Shown: positions 24,299-38,284 of the stretch, one piece after another
Numbering within the stretch: the stretch's first letter is position 1
Layout: every line of letters starts with the position of its first letter
Assembly: GCA_050084985.1 (NCBI GenBank)
Contig: JBITNC010000001.1
Location: 86,180,001-86,244,000 of the forward strand
Direction of reading: 5' to 3'
Source of the DNA: Nageia nagi
Lineage: Eukaryota; Pinophyta
DNA length: 64,000 nucleotides
The notes under the pieces: model-generated
The model's database searches: none
What the model saw: only the letters and a program-made list of their open reading frames with translations
Told to the model about the DNA's origin: nothing
Translations under genes and position numbers: made by a program

Positions 24299-25430
24299 TC
24301 ACATAAAGTGATAAGTATTCCAATGAATTACAAAAATACCTTCATGTGGTTTGGGTAAAGAAATAAAAGGTTGTTCTATAGAGCCTAAATATATGAAAAG
24401 AGTTTTCTTAGGGATTCTTCCTAATGGTACCAATTGCCCTACTATACTGGGATACTCTTTAGGTCTTCCCATTTTTTGAACAGAAAGAATATTAAAGATC
24501 ATATCATCAATTTTGAATTATCCTATACCTAAATCCAACAATTTTATTATTAATGGGTAAATGTTTGATGACTTATCATCTTCTTGGTAGTCATCACTTT
24601 TTGATGAGGTATTGATTAGAGATGAAATTTAAGATGAGAAGACTCTACTTAGTTCATTTAAATTGTGTGTTCTTGCTTCCCAAGATTACCTTTGTTGTGA
24701 TGTGGGTTCTATATTTGATTGTGAATTATTATCAATCTTTTGTTGAGTATTGGATGATTCTTGATTGATAACATATTTTTCTTTTGTAGTGCTAAAGGAT
24801 GTGGAATTTTTCTTTTCCATGTGAGTAGTAAATGGTCCTTCTATTGGTATTAGTTTTGTAAAGCAATGAGTAGCTAGTAGAGCTACATCTTTAGGTAAAT
24901 GAGCACTGTTACAATGTAAATATAATTTTTCATCTCCAAGTACATAATGTACTACACCCTTGTCAATGTACTTCAAATAATTGTGATATGTTGATGGGAC
25001 ATATTGCATATCTCTAATCCAAAGTCTTCCTAAAAGGATATTATATTATGCAATATCTCCTTTAATTACTTGTAACAATATTTGTACTATTTTAGACCCT
25101 ACAATAATAAGCAGTGAGATTGATCCCATTATTGAAGATAAAGAATCATTAAACACTTTCAATTGTAGTGATAATGAACAAATATGTGAGAAATTAAGGT
25201 TAAAATTCTTATATGCAGTTGTTGAAATAATGTTTATAGTTGAATGTTCATTAATTAAGATTCTTTTAAAAGTTATTCCATCTACCTTAGCTATGATGTG
25301 CAAAGGTGGATCTTGACTATGTTCCTCATTCAAATGTTTAACTTTATGATCATAGAAAATAATTGTAGGTTTTTGGCTTGTTTTAATGTTTCCTACAAAA
25401 GACAAAACGTTTAGGATCATTTATATCTAG
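24299..25430 (-). pseudogene. Protease region of F1
   Basis: On the minus strand, 25420-25046 encodes an aspartic-protease-like domain: AKVDGITFKRILINEHSTIN (near 25280) aligns with the family 'xRILIDxGSTxN'. Here the catalytic D-x-G reads N-E-H, so it would be inactive. NILLGRLWIRDMQYVPSTYH (25050-24990) is the flap/alpha segment typical of these proteases. A C-terminal extension runs through MGRPKEYPSIVGQL near 24470 to about 24299. Confidence 0.78.
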
Positions 25431-25439
25431 TTCAATACT

Positions 25440-25965
25440 TGTAATAATTGATTAATTGCATTTCTATGGTTCTTGGATTGTTGTAATAATTCAAATAGAG
25501 ATATTTTTACTTATAGATTTTTTAATTATTGATGTAAAGCTCCTTTCATAGAGACTTTAGGAGGTTATGTCTTAGGTATGTATGGTTGCATATAAGCCTT
25601 ATCTTGTTGATTTTTTGGAATGATATTCTATCTTCCTTGTACCTTTTGAGATTTTGTAGTAACATTTATCATTCCTATGAAGGTTGAATTATCATAAATT
25701 TAATTATGCATTACTTGATTCTTAGGTGGATGTAATGAGATATTATTAGCTTGGTGTTGAGGAAGAGGATTTTGATAGATTCCTAAGTTTTGATTTAGGA
25801 TAGCCATATGATTATTACCTTTTAATTTCCTATTGTTATTGAAGTCTTGAATCTTGTGTTGTAATATCCTATATTTATCTATATCATGTCCCTTTTGATG
25901 ATGATAATGGAAAAAATCATTTTTGTTGTACCATCTACTTTCTTAAGCTTTATGGTAATCTGGTC
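25440..25965 (-). pseudogene. gag: gag C-terminal tail of F1
   Basis: FFHYHHQKGHDIDKY near 25910 is the zinc-finger-like end of Tat gag, with the first cysteine replaced by His or Phe and the last lost. An Asn/Gln-rich tail follows. The capsid part is missing: sequence changes at about 25965 into F2 integrase on the opposite strand. Confidence 0.7.
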
Positions 25966-27058
25966 TTATATCCAAAAAATTTATTGCATATCCAACTAGT
26001 GAAATTCTTAAGATATGGAATCCTACTTATTAATTTAAGCAAAATTGGCTAGGAAAAATTCAAATTAAAAGCTTCTTATTTTTGTATGCTAGGGGATGTC
26101 CTATATCATAGAGGTTTTGATGGAATATTACTTAGATGCTTAGAATGGGTGAATTCATAAATTGCAATCTCATATGCACATGATGGAATATGCGAAGGAA
26201 ATTTTAGTGGTCTCGCAATAAAAAAATGACTAATATGTATGGGATATTATTGTCCCACCATGGAGCATGATTGCATAGAATTTGCTAAAAAATGCATTAA
26301 TTGCCAAAAAAATCTAATTTATTTAATCAACTATTGCTATTTTTGAGATGGGCATTGGATTTGATAGGTCAAATATCCTCTATTTCCTAGGAGGTCATAA
26401 GTTTATAATAATGACTACACAATACTTCACAAAATGGGTTGAAGCTATTCTTATGATTTCAACAAAAAAAGTAAAGATATTAGAATTCATAGAGCATCAT
26501 ATTATTTATTTTTTTGGAATTCCTACTTAAATTGTAATAGATAATAGAAATAATTTTAAAAATAAATAAGTATTAGCTTTATGTAAAGGGTACCATATTC
26601 AAATTGGCTTTTCAACACCTTATTACACCAAAGGGAATGGACAAGCTGAGGCTACAAATAAAACTATTCATAATATTCTCCTCAAAATAGTTGATAACTT
26701 TTATAGATATTGGCGTGCAAGGATTCCACATGCTTTATGGGCTTATTACACTAGTATTCAAACTCCTACTGGGGCAACCCCATTCTCTCTAGTTTATGGG
26801 GAAGAAGTAGTATTACCCTTAGAAATAGAAATCTTATCTTTACAAATTACTTTATAAGATTATATCATAGATGAAGCAGCTCATCAAATGAGATTAGACC
26901 AATTGTTTTCTCTTCGATGAAAGATGAGTTAATACATTAAAACACATGTGCACCTATCAAAGTTGTATTAAATGAGATTTTGATAAAAAGGTTAAAATTT
27001 TCAAATTCAATATAGGAAACTTGGTATTAAAATAAAATCAATAAAATTTGTGAATGGA
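25966..27058 (+). pseudogene. Integrase of F2
   Basis: GGHKFIIMTTQYFTKWVEAI (near 26391-26450), VIDNRNNFKNK (26530-26565; the usual DNG reads DNR), PYYTKGNGQAEATNK with the catalytic Glu (near 26620), RIPHALWAYYTS and SLVYGEEVVLPLEIE are clear. It ends at about 27058 in the C-terminal domain, where foreign sequence begins. It is the inverted counterpart of 19700-20850. Stops are frequent. Confidence 0.83.
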
Positions 27059-30000
27059 ATAAAGCAACAAAGAAAAGGAATAAAGCAAGAACCATGGTGT
27101 CATGACCCACCTCAAGACACTACTTAACATCAAGTACCATTGAGGATTTGAATGGGTTATGTTTGAATAATGTTATGGAATGATAAGTTTGATATGGGAA
27201 TATGTATCATTTATGATAATTTGATGTTGGCTTTGAGATGTTTTGACACAGGTCATAGGATGGAGAAGTGACCTTAAGGCCCTATGGACCAAAGACGAAT
27301 TAGTGATGAGAATAGAAGGGTAGGAGGAGGAAATGATTGGCATTGATTCATTAACACACCCTATGAACATCATAAATTATGTATTTGCATGTAGAATAAT
27401 TATTGTGATTGTTAATTGCTTCATAAAAATATGTTTGCAAAAATGTGTGGATTAATCTTACTCTGAGGATGAGGTGATCATCACAGGTTAAGCTATGTTT
27501 TCTCCTATTTTGTATTTTTGAAATGGAGTGAAAAAGGGGATATACCTTTAGTTAAATTTGAAAATTATTATATGGATATAAATATAAATTTAATGAGGTA
27601 AAAGTTGAATATGAATGTCCATATTATTGCCACATAGGGCTAATAGTAAAAACACTATTAAATAGAGACTAAGGTCTCCTTGTGATATTACATGATATTT
27701 AATAGCTAGCAAAATAATAGTGTAATTATCCTACTTAGTTTTGTATTTTTGTGTTAGGTATGGATAAGAGTTGGCACTAAATTGTTAGCTAATGAAAAAG
27801 GTTCTAAAGTATTAAATGCCATTACAATCATTTACAACTTTAGGCAAACCTAACCAAAAATTATTAAAGGTGTGAGGAGACATCCATTTGAACACATTTG
27901 AGCCTCTTTAGCTATAAACAAAGGAGTAGAGCATTGGAAAAATACTACCTATCTATATTTTGCTATTTTTATTTTTTTTTGGTTATTCTCAAGCTTAGAT
28001 TACATGAAGAAAGGAAATCTCCCTTTCCTCTCCAAATCAAGGTGCATTCTTTTGAATTTTTATGTCTAGTTAAAGTAGTCCTTTCGGTATTATGTATGGT
28101 AGAATTATTTGATAAAATTATATGAAATAGTTGATGATAGTAGCCTTGTTACCTTTGAAATGACATGCTACTTAGTCTATTTAACACACTCATGTGATAG
28201 TTGGCAATTTTGCTTTTTGAAAAGGATATAGTTTTATATTGATTATGTGAAAAATTGTTGAGAAATATATAAATACAAACTTTATTGAATTAATGCATTT
28301 ATTTGATATGATAATTCCTTTATCGCATAAGCTCCTAAATTTATTCACAAATATTTTGAGTTTCACCCTTAGCTCTTCTTCCATGCTTCTCCATAGGTCT
28401 ACACACTCATTTAGGGGTTCTTATATTGGCCTATGCTTTAAAAATATGGGTGAAATTTTTTAGAATCTACTAGTTATTTAAATTAATATAATTAGATCAA
28501 GCATCCTTCCCACTCCATGTTAAAAACTATATATATTTTTTCTCTACACATTGCATAAGATTACAAAGTCACTTTTGGACTTAATTTTTTGATAGTAAGC
28601 CTTTTCAACTATTCTTTGATTATCTTCCATACTTACATCATGATCATAAAGGAAGAATGTTGGTAAATATTTAGAGTCTAATATTTTACTTATGTACTCT
28701 TTTGAAATCTTTTTCCTTTGTGTATTTTGTCATGCAATTGTCAAACAATTCTTTGGTCTTGTGTATTACTATGCATTTCACCTCCTTAGATATCTAGGTA
28801 CCTTATTATAGAGATTTCATGAAGGCACATGTTGAAAAAAATACAATGCTAATTTTGCTTTCCATAATATTTACCTATGTTCAAGTTCACAAAACTCTAT
28901 CTGTGTCTACAACATCGAACAATCTCTGGGCTTCCCCTTTTCACTTTGTATATGTATTGTGATCTCAACCCTTTGCTTTTCTAAGAGATAGAACTCCATA
29001 TATTCTTCATTATTTTACCTAGAGTATATGTTGTTAAACTTTGTAGAAATTGGTTTCAGTTTAACCCAAAAAATTATACAAGTTGTGTGTGGTCTTAGTG
29101 AGAGTCCTCTTCACCATAGCCGTGTGAAGCATATTCTACTATTTAATTTACATTCTGTCTCTTCAAATTACTTTATTTTGTTTCAACATCACTTAATCCA
29201 TCCATGGAAAATGCCAATGTGATGATTAGTAGAAGGTTTAATGAAGCATATCTTGATGCGTTGACCTTACCTTTGTTTCCCATATGATGCCACAAAGAAG
29301 GAGATTATGTGGTATTGAATATTGAAAGTATAACTTGCATATCAATGGGAGTATACTATGCTAACAATAGAAAGAATCACCACCACCTTGTTATGTTTCA
29401 ATAACAAGTCCAATGGTTAAATTTGTAATTTTCACCTTCTAAATGGTAAATGAATTTGAAATAATATTAATTAAGTAAAGATTGGGAAATAGTTTCAAAT
29501 ATACAATCATGAATTAAAGATAATCATTATTTGTAGTTAGTATATGGGATTTGCACCTTTCATAAATAGTTAATGAGATGAATTTATGAAGTGAATCCCA
29601 TTTAATAATGTAAAAGAGAGTTAAATATAAATAATAAAGTAGTTTGAAAATGTGTACTTGACATGTAAAATGACCCACAACTAAGGATGAAAGGTAATCC
29701 AAAAAGGATCTAAAATCCTCTTGAGGTCTTAAATGAATGAATGCATTCTATTACTGGTCAAAATTTCATAATGGGTTGTCTTGATCCTCCTCTCTCCTAG
29801 TACTCGATTCAACCATCAAGTGCTAAGGGAATGATCGATGTTCAATGGTCAAAGATTGATGTTTGATGTTTGATGCTTGATGATCGTTGTTTGAAGATCA
29901 ATGGATGTGATTCATGACATGGCAAAGAATACCTTTCTAAGAAAAAATGTCATACTTCATTTCTAATATTATATGATGAATTATCAAATCATTAAAATTG

Positions 30001-31490
30001 TATTAATATCCTTTGTAATAAGTTTGTGAAAGCTTATCATTATCTTAAATGTTGATGAATGAAATTATGAGGTATATTAAATTTTCTTGTAATTGATCAT
30101 TAACTTAGAAATGTTTAATGAGTATTATTTTGTATTTATATTTTGTTAATATACTGCATAATGAATGTAAAGTAGATGATTTTACTCTCTTTATGAATAA
30201 CATTATGAGTATTACATGATTAATGCTTGATGGATAGAGTAAGGATTAATAATTGTTAGGTAATAGTCATACATGAATTATGTTTGTATTCTTGACAAAT
30301 CCAAAATTATTCCAATAACTTAGAATTAACCCTAAACTAGAGTTAAAGTTCCAAATGATAATTTATGATCATTTGGGATATTTTAGGGACCCTTGAGATC
30401 AAATTGGATATTAATGAGATCCAATGGGATAAATGGAATCATTCGAGATTATTTTTGGAAAAATGCAAGAAAAATAATGAAGAACCTTCACCAAGTAAAC
30501 CTACCTTGCTAGATGATAAACAAAAGAAATATTCTTTACGTAAGGACCACATAGTGCCACATTACTTTTGTAGCAATAGTGGCTAGATTTTTCCTAACAA
30601 ATTATTACTTTATGTATTAAAGAGATCTTTTAAAAAGTGGATTCATATATGTGATACAATGCATATGGGATAAAAGAGAAAACATGTGACTTCCTAAGTA
30701 AGCTTATAATTGAAACTTTCAACAAACATGAATAACCTTAGAACTTATCTTATAGCCACTTCACTATTTAAAAACATTAATTTATGGTTAGTAGGACATA
30801 GGCGGTTCTTTTTTTCAAAATATTTAATAATAAATTAGACTAAACAATCACTCAAAGATATTTTTTTAATATCCATGGCTCCCCAAGTTATGGGCATGGG
30901 GGTGTCAAACCATATGGTGGGACTAGCTAATAGCTATGGGTAGGTTAGTACTCATATCCTTTGATAGGTGAGTTAGGTGGGGATAGCAATTGAAAAAACT
31001 ACTATTAATAGGTGAGGGTAACTAGTAGTCATACCACTTGTAGATAGCAGATAGGGGTATGATGGTTATTCCGTAAGTGATGCTACCTGCTCATAAGGAA
31101 GCTTACCTAGGATAAGTTAATTGCTCCTATGAGTTAGAGAGTTATCATCAGGATATGATGACTAACTTAGTGGAAGTGTGATCTCTTGAGTGTTTTGGGC
31201 CTTGATTAGAAAACCACTACACCATAATAAGAAAGCCTATTACACACAGGACATGGAATAGGAATGGTGAGGTTACTTTTAAGGCATCTTTTCAATAGGG
31301 TGTGTGTTGAAAAGTGAACACCAAAAAAATTTATCAAGGTTAGTTACCCCGAGTTATTGGCCAATATTTCCATGTGAGTGTTGAGCTAGCTAGTAGCATA
31401 TTAAGCTCATGTGGGATCACCTAGTTCATTCCTAGAATATCGAGTGCTAAATTAAATACAAAAAAATATGTCTAAAAATTTTAAGGTTTT
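27059..31490. other. 4.4-kb insert of unknown type in F2
   Basis: F1 has only a few hundred bases at this point, so this segment is an insertion (with loss of integrase C-terminal sequence). The left side has GGTGTCATGACCCACC, which resembles an LTR start; the right side is ...GCGTTACACA. I could not find matching repeats at the two ends or a target duplication. No recognisable domain is present; a short open frame at 30365-30586 (DDKQKKYSLRKDHIVPHYF) is not assignable. A GATGTTTGATG-rich stretch lies at 29850-29910. Confidence 0.5.
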
Positions 31491-31499
31491 GGTTGATGA

Positions 31500-34285
31500 T
31501 AATTAAGGGATGCGTTACACATGGTTTGAGAAGTCTAGATATTTGGGAGATAGAGCCATATCTAGACTCAGAGAATTTACTTTACAAGAAGCATAAGATG
31601 TTCTTTTATTACCCATTAACATACAAAGGTATCTAGCCTTAAGGCATTGTTTAGGTACATTTGATGGTTGGAAAATTTATGTTAAAGGAGAAAATATTAA
31701 AATTTACCTAGATAGGTCCATGTATTTTCAAGGTTTTTATCATTATCATGAGAAATTACATAAACTAAATTTATTATGCTTGTATTGGCCTAATACAGCA
31801 CCCAAACTCATACTTGATTTTTTAATGATTGGGTTTTAGGTATTGCATCTGAAGATCCTCAAAGCTTATATCTAATCATGACTTGGATGAATCAACTTGT
31901 AGGAGATTTGTATCATAAAAAGTTAATATATGATTTTTCTCCTTCATTTGTGCCTAAACCTAGGAAATCAAAAGGAATCAAAAGAAATATCAATAAATAA
32001 TTTTCTTGAGTAAAGTCGAGGTTTATATCTCCCATATCTTGTGACCATTCAAAAAGAACAGTAACAACTAAAAGATTAGAAGTTTCTAAACAAGTATATT
32101 TCCAATTTGATTATGATGGTAAAAATTTCATGGATAAATATAAAGGAGATGTCTACATGCAATTACTTCAAAAAACTCCTTTTGTACTTATGGCATATTT
32201 CCTTGATTTACCTAAAGAAGTGCAATTAGTGATAGCCATGAAATACTTTAAAAACCATACATCAAATGCATGGGAAGTAAAAGTAAATGGTTTAAGGGTT
32301 GCAATTGAAGTAAATGCATAAGAAATATGGATGGAACAAGAATATTAAATGAGTTCATTAGAATGGTTCTATCTACATTAGCCTTATGATAAACCCAAAA
32401 TTGTGATAGATTGCATTGAAGATATTCATATCAAATTTATGGGATATCCTTTTATTTTGACTTCAATTATGTCTAATAAAGTGTTGTCATATATTATGCT
32501 ATTATTTTCAAAATATGAAATTGTATATAATTATAGTTCATTGTTCAATAACAATTATTTTACAAACAATCCTTTGAATGTGAAAGCACTATTTGAATGA
32601 ATTAGTCAACGTCTAGATAAAAGAAAATGAATTTAAAATGTTAGTCAAGAATATTATTCTAATATAATTGATAATAGAAGTTGTGGTGTTTCTATAAGGA
32701 GCCTCATTCTATATTTCTCATTATGTACTTTTCCATTACCATCGATTCCATGACTTTCCATTTCACTACATCATACATACATACCTTTCCTTTTGATGCT
32801 TCATGAGGTACATACTGAAGCTTCAACTTTATTTATGGAACCTAAGAGAGTCATCAAGAATTTTAAGCCAAAACCTAAACCACCATTCCCACCACTCATT
32901 TCATATCCCATTCATTCCCAACCATCTATTCTTGAGAAAGGTCCTCTTTACATTTGATTGAGGTCTCCTTACTATTACTTATTAGATCATGGGCATTGGG
33001 TTATTCATAAGAAAATTATTTACTAACACCATTCAAATATTGTAAATCGATCTACATTATAAAAAAATAATAAAAACATTATAATTTTTTTAAAAAATCA
33101 ATAATAAAAATAATAAAAAACATAATAAATAAAAAATATATTTCTTGTATATATATGTATGTTGTATATATATTGTTTTATCTTTACATGTCTATTAATT
33201 ATTTTCATGCAAATAAAGGTTTATATATGTTGTGCCTTTATAAGCCTTATGCAATTTCTAAAATTTTCATATAATGTTGTAGGTGGCTAATTGGATTCCA
33301 AACATAAGCATCATGAGTCATCTTCATTGTGTTTATGGATCAACCAATTAGGAGATAGCCTATCCATATTATATTCCACCTATTCCTTGGGAATTATCTT
33401 CCCTTCATATTCCATGTTCACCTTGTACATTCTTGAGTGACTATATAGATTGTTAGGCCTCATCATTAGATGTAGACATAGATCACTTTTTTGAGTTCTC
33501 CAACATGATCCATGATCAATATATATGCTCACCCAAAAGGAATTTTTTAGAATATTATAAACACAATCAAATCTATCCAACAAACATGATAATGATATCG
33601 TATAAAAAATGTTGCATGATTTATGACATGCCTAATGAAGAGTTTCTCCAAATCCTTATCTATTTATTTTCTAGGCCATATTTCATATGGAGGATTATGA
33701 TTTATGCCCATGTTAATCTATTTATTTGTAGACTCATTAAATTTTATGGTCCACCATCCTTGCATCCTTAGGAGTCTTTTGATGAACTCACAATTGCCTA
33801 CATAATGTATATAAACATCTTTTATTAGGATTTCATGTTTTCTATGTCTGTAACCCATCATGCCACACATTGGTCTGTTGATCATACTATTCATACTCAC
33901 TATCATTTTCATCCCATCTCTCATAGTTAGTTGTTACAAACCCTTACCTAACATGGAATTTATTACGTATAAATTAATGATGATTAAAATTATAAAAAAA
34001 AAATCAAAAACCAAAAAAATAAAAAAAAAAATTATATAAAAAAAACCAAAATATATATGTGTACACACACACACACTCAAAAATTATTTTTGAAGCATCT
34101 TGGCTAATGGGGTGTGCCATCCTATGTGTTCATACAATACCATTATATTCATCTCATTCATTACCTCCATTATTGTAAAAATATTAAGTGTTAAAAATCA
34201 TAATCATAGTAATTTACCAAGATATACATATACATCACATATCCATCCATATATGATTCATATATATAGCTATATATATGGATAA
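31500..34285 (+). pseudogene. Extra ORF of F family, copy 2 (whole)
   Basis: This is the fuller copy of the unrecognised gene downstream of integrase, same strand as pol. It starts near 31511 (MRYTWFEKSRYLGDRAIS). It continues through ALRHCLGTFDGWKIYVKGEN, LLCLYWPNTAP, MDKYKGDVYMQLLQKTPFVL (32130) and a proline-rich segment (MEPKRVIKNFKPKPKPPFPP, 32840-32900). A likely intron has donor ATT|GTAAAT near 33043 and acceptor GTTGTAG|GTGG near 33284. The next exon has IPWELSSLHIPCSPCTF and YFIWRIMIYAHVN, and a further one at 34080-34240 (VCHPMCSYNTI, NLPRYTY). Copy 1 keeps the same blocks. No known domain is recognised. At least six stops or shifts. Confidence 0.68.
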
Positions 34286-35706
34286 AGAAGTAGTTTACAG
34301 GTATAATATTCATATCCTATTTTATCAAAATAGCTCTCGTTAGGTTTTTAAAACTTTGGATGATAAATAGACATAACCTTGATACATTTTTAGGGTATTA
34401 TGAACTCATACAATTTTACACATACTAAATCTTGAAACAATAAAAAATTTGATGTTCCTTGAGTATGATTTTGACTGATTATTCATCCTATTATTTTGCT
34501 TCATTCCAAACCCAAGAAAAGGGTAGAAAGAAAAAGTTAGGAAAAATGTATATATAGGTTAACAAAAAAAAAAAAAGAGAGAAAAGAAAAGAAAAGTAGA
34601 ATTATTGGGTAATTATATTATCCTCTATTGGGGCTATGGATGCCTAACTAGCAATAGAGCAAGGTTGTAATAGGATCTAGGGGTTAATCTTCATTAGGAC
34701 TATGAACGTCTATCTTACAATGAAGTATACCTTATGAAGTGGTGACATGTATAGTCTCTATCATGGACCTATGGATGTTTCATATGGCTGAATTAGCTTA
34801 CATATTTTATTCTCTTGAAATATTAAATTGGAAAGCATCAAGAGAAGGAAATGAACATCATGGTGCACACACGATTTCATAATAAAATTAGGTTTACCAT
34901 AATTTCATTTTATATCATCCTTAATAGATAAAATTAAAATAAAATATTATTTAATGAAATTAATATGAATATATTATTTATTACACTTCTTTATTATATT
35001 AGACATTCATTTAATTCTATGATACATATATATCATTATTATAATCTTGGTAGGTTAACTAGATTGTTATGTTTGACATTCAAATAGTTATATCATCCAT
35101 TCATATTAACTTATCCATGAGTTTACATTCACAACACTATACATTTATACATCCATACATTCACTCATCCATACCATTTTATAAACATACATTATCCCAT
35201 GTGTATAAATAGGCAAGAAAACAAAAAATGATGATATCTAATTTTGTACTACTATAAATAAAATATTGTCCAAAATATAAAGTAATGATAATGATTTATA
35301 ACAAATTAAATGATTACATCATTTGGGAACCATTCATACATGAAATAATTAGATATTATTATCATACAACATAACATAAATTAACATTAATAATCCATCA
35401 TCATGATATACAACCTTAAAATTAAACATAACCCTAGAATCATCATTAATAACCTAACACATGATAATATCAAAATAACAACTCATCAAAACATTACCAT
35501 AAATATGAGTATCCAAATATATCATCACATGTGTATATATAAAAAATAATAATCATAGTTTCCATCACCTAGGTATCCATACTATCCCAATCATGATCTT
35601 CATGATAAAAAAATGAATATAATATATCATCCATCAATGAATATAAGTATACAACATCATATCATAAGCTAGAAATAAAAAATACATAACAAAAAGGTAC
35701 TAATAA
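34286..35706. other. Non-coding spacer between extra ORF and PMD gene (F2)
   Basis: This is the inverted counterpart of 6819-8323. The blocks around 34630-34790 and 7830-8010 are clearly similar, but no reading frame is kept. The convergent genes on both sides would end here. Confidence 0.6.
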
Positions 35707-38075
35707 TCAATCCTTAAGGGCATCCTCATACTCACTGACCTCACCACCACCCTGACCACTTGTCTTGTTGACTTCTAAACCTCTTTGTATTGATGGGATA
35801 CCAATACTCTTATCTCATCTAGCCACTCAAATCTCTAAAGACTTAGGCCTATGATGATATAAAGTAGCAGTAACACTCTTCTTAGGAGGTGTTGGAGACC
35901 TACCTTTATCTACTCCTACAATAACACATCCCTTTTCCTTGTTGGTTGTAGAAGTTGGGAGAGTACTAATATCCAGAGCAATGTATCCTAAAGAATAAAT
36001 TGGATACTCCAAACCAAGCCTAAAATAAGTAATGCCTATTTGCCATGTGTAAACTACCCCATGATAGTAGTCTCTCTATCTACAAATATCTCTAAAAAAA
36101 GTAGAAGAGTGCCTCTCCATACCACTTGTAACACCCTTTGCTCCTACCTACTACTACAATGTATGTACCATGGCTTGTGTCTTATCTATCTCTTCTCTAT
36201 ATCTAAGCCTATCCTCATCTATGGGCCTAAGATACTAAAGCTACATATTTAAAGACTCATTATCTTGATGAGATTGGTCAAGTAATGATCATGACTACAA
36301 AAGTAAAAACTTGATATCCTTGATCTCATCTAGTAATGAGTCATGGCTTTGTATCTCAGGGACTAGTCTATTCTCCCTTGGATCTCCATCACTTGTGCTA
36401 ACCTCCTTAGTTGGAACCTCCATCTTGAGGAGATCCTCTATAAGATCCATCTTAACATCCTACTCCCCCTCCACACCAGGTCTCATGCTAGGATATTCTA
36501 TATGTTGTTTCACCTGATGACATTTGTCTCTCTCATTAACCTACTTCAGCTTATCCTTCCACCAAGTAGCAAAAACCTTAGTAACCCTAACATCATTTGC
36601 ATCAACCTCCTCATCTAAAGCCTCATCTCTTGTAGGATTAGGATTTACATAAAATAAGGGCTTAAGACCCTCCATTGAAAGGGTGTCCTCTCTCTAATAT
36701 CTATTTGGATCTAAAGGAATATCCTAAACAAGCCCAAACTACTGTCTCACATGGTCAAATTGAAAATACTCTAGGAATTTAGTCCATTGACCACCAAGGA
36801 CTGTTACTTATCCACTACTAATAAGCTCAATCTCAAGCTCATCCCATACTAGATATAAATGATATGGATGAAACATGACATGATTAGGAATAAGATGACT
36901 CAACACGTCTTGATAGAAGCCCACATCTTGATGAAATACATTAGTAGAATGAATGTAAAAATCTTACCTCCATCATATAATCCATGCAAGATACTATGCA
37001 TGAATGGAAAAACTAGGAATAGGAATCCCATGAGACCATGCCATAATAATATGCTCATAAGTACAGGCTTACAAAGTGACTATATTAGTCAATGAGGTTG
37101 TGTGACCCTAAGAATGGAAGAAAAGCTCCATACAACACTATGCCAACAAAATGGGATCCCAAGCAAAGATGGTATTATGTTACATCATATACATCATTGC
37201 TGGGAGTAATGTCCAAGGAAACTGTCCATTACCTATATTAGGTAAGGCATAACACTATATCAACCCTATCAAAAATGAGAACTTGATACTCCCCTACTAA
37301 TCATCATGAAAGTATTGAAGATACTTGATCCTACCTAAGTTGACCTCAAATATGATCATATCAACTTGTTCAATCTTGTATAAATAATAAATGGTTATTT
37401 TGATGTTGTATCTATCAACAACATGTTGAATCCTCTGACCATGAATGGGTAATTGGTACAAGTGATGAATATTATTTATAGTAATTATAATCTCCTCTAT
37501 TAGGAGATGGAAAGTAGATATGGTGGAGTCCCATATTTCAAGCAAAGTGACTACAATAAGATAATCCCAATGAATACAACCCATATAGGGTCCAACACCA
37601 AAACCCACACTCTGAAGAAATGTGTTCTCCATAGTGGTAAGGAAAGCATGATCCTCATAAAGGATCATGGGATAACGACCCCTAGGGTCAAACATAGCTC
37701 AAACCTAGAATAAAACATTAAATAATTAAGAAAAAAATCTAACTTTAACTACCAAACATTGATGACCTAATGGCAAAGTTGCAAAGTTTTCAACATCCTT
37801 TGGCTAGACACTGACGACCATGAAACCCTTTGGCTCTAGTTGACGACCATTGTCAAGGTGCCCAAAAAGGGGAAACAAATAAAAAATGAACCAAATGCTA
37901 AATTATAAAGGGAGGAAAGGGGCATAAACATGGAATTAATGACTTATATGGATTCACATTTTTGAATTAGGAACTAAAAAAAACAAATTTGACAAAAAAT
38001 TAAAAGAGGGTTTTAAAACCCTACCTCCTCTTTGATTGGTCATGTTTGAATAGCTGATCTCCTCTTAGGTGGCAT
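35707..38075 (-). pseudogene. PMD gene 1 of F2 (copy of 4417-6818)
   Basis: It starts with MPPKRRSAIQ at 38075. An intron is suggested by donor GAG|GTAGGG near 38025 and acceptor TTTATTCTAG at about 37705. An open exon at 37695-37297 begins MFDPRGRYPMILYEDHAFLT and holds the PMD core: LLEIWDSTISTFHLLIEEII, then HLYQLPIHGQRIQHVVDRY. The family signature WRPxTxTFHLPxGE..TLxDVxxLxGLPVxG is recognisable. The C-terminal part includes YPIYSLGYIALDISTLPT near 36000 and ends EYEDALKD with a stop at 35707-35709. Later parts contain stops. The core is better preserved than copy 1. Confidence 0.8.
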
Positions 38076-38284
38076 GCTAGCTCGCAAAATGTGATGGGGC
38101 AAGAAAAAAGGTGGCCCATGGTGGAAAATGCAACAAGTCAACCAGAGCTCCTAAGAACAACAAAAGAAAAATGAGAAAATGACAACTCATTTTATCTTTT
38201 TATTTTGACTACGACTTGGAATGCCAACAATTTTAAATTGGACATCGATGATTTACATGGAATACTGATGATTAGATGAAGTTT

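Larger units (their letters stand above)
4200..25965 (-). mobile_element. Element F1: Tat/Ogre-like retrotransposon, 3' part at left
   Basis: Read on the minus strand from right to left, this element holds a gag tail, protease, reverse transcriptase, RNase H, second RNase H, integrase, a long extra ORF, and an antisense PMD gene. It is interrupted by element A (10048-18352) and a solo LTR (23344-24129). The left limit near 4200 is where similarity to the inverted copy F2 stops. The right limit near 25965 is where sequence switches abruptly to F2 integrase in the other orientation. No LTR belonging to F1 is present, so both ends are lost. All genes have several stops and frameshifts. Confidence 0.8.

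Noticed and set aside
37507-37713. Plus-strand open frame opposite PMD gene 1
   Set aside because: It is the shadow of the conserved minus-strand PMD exon; only the minus frame shows family residues.
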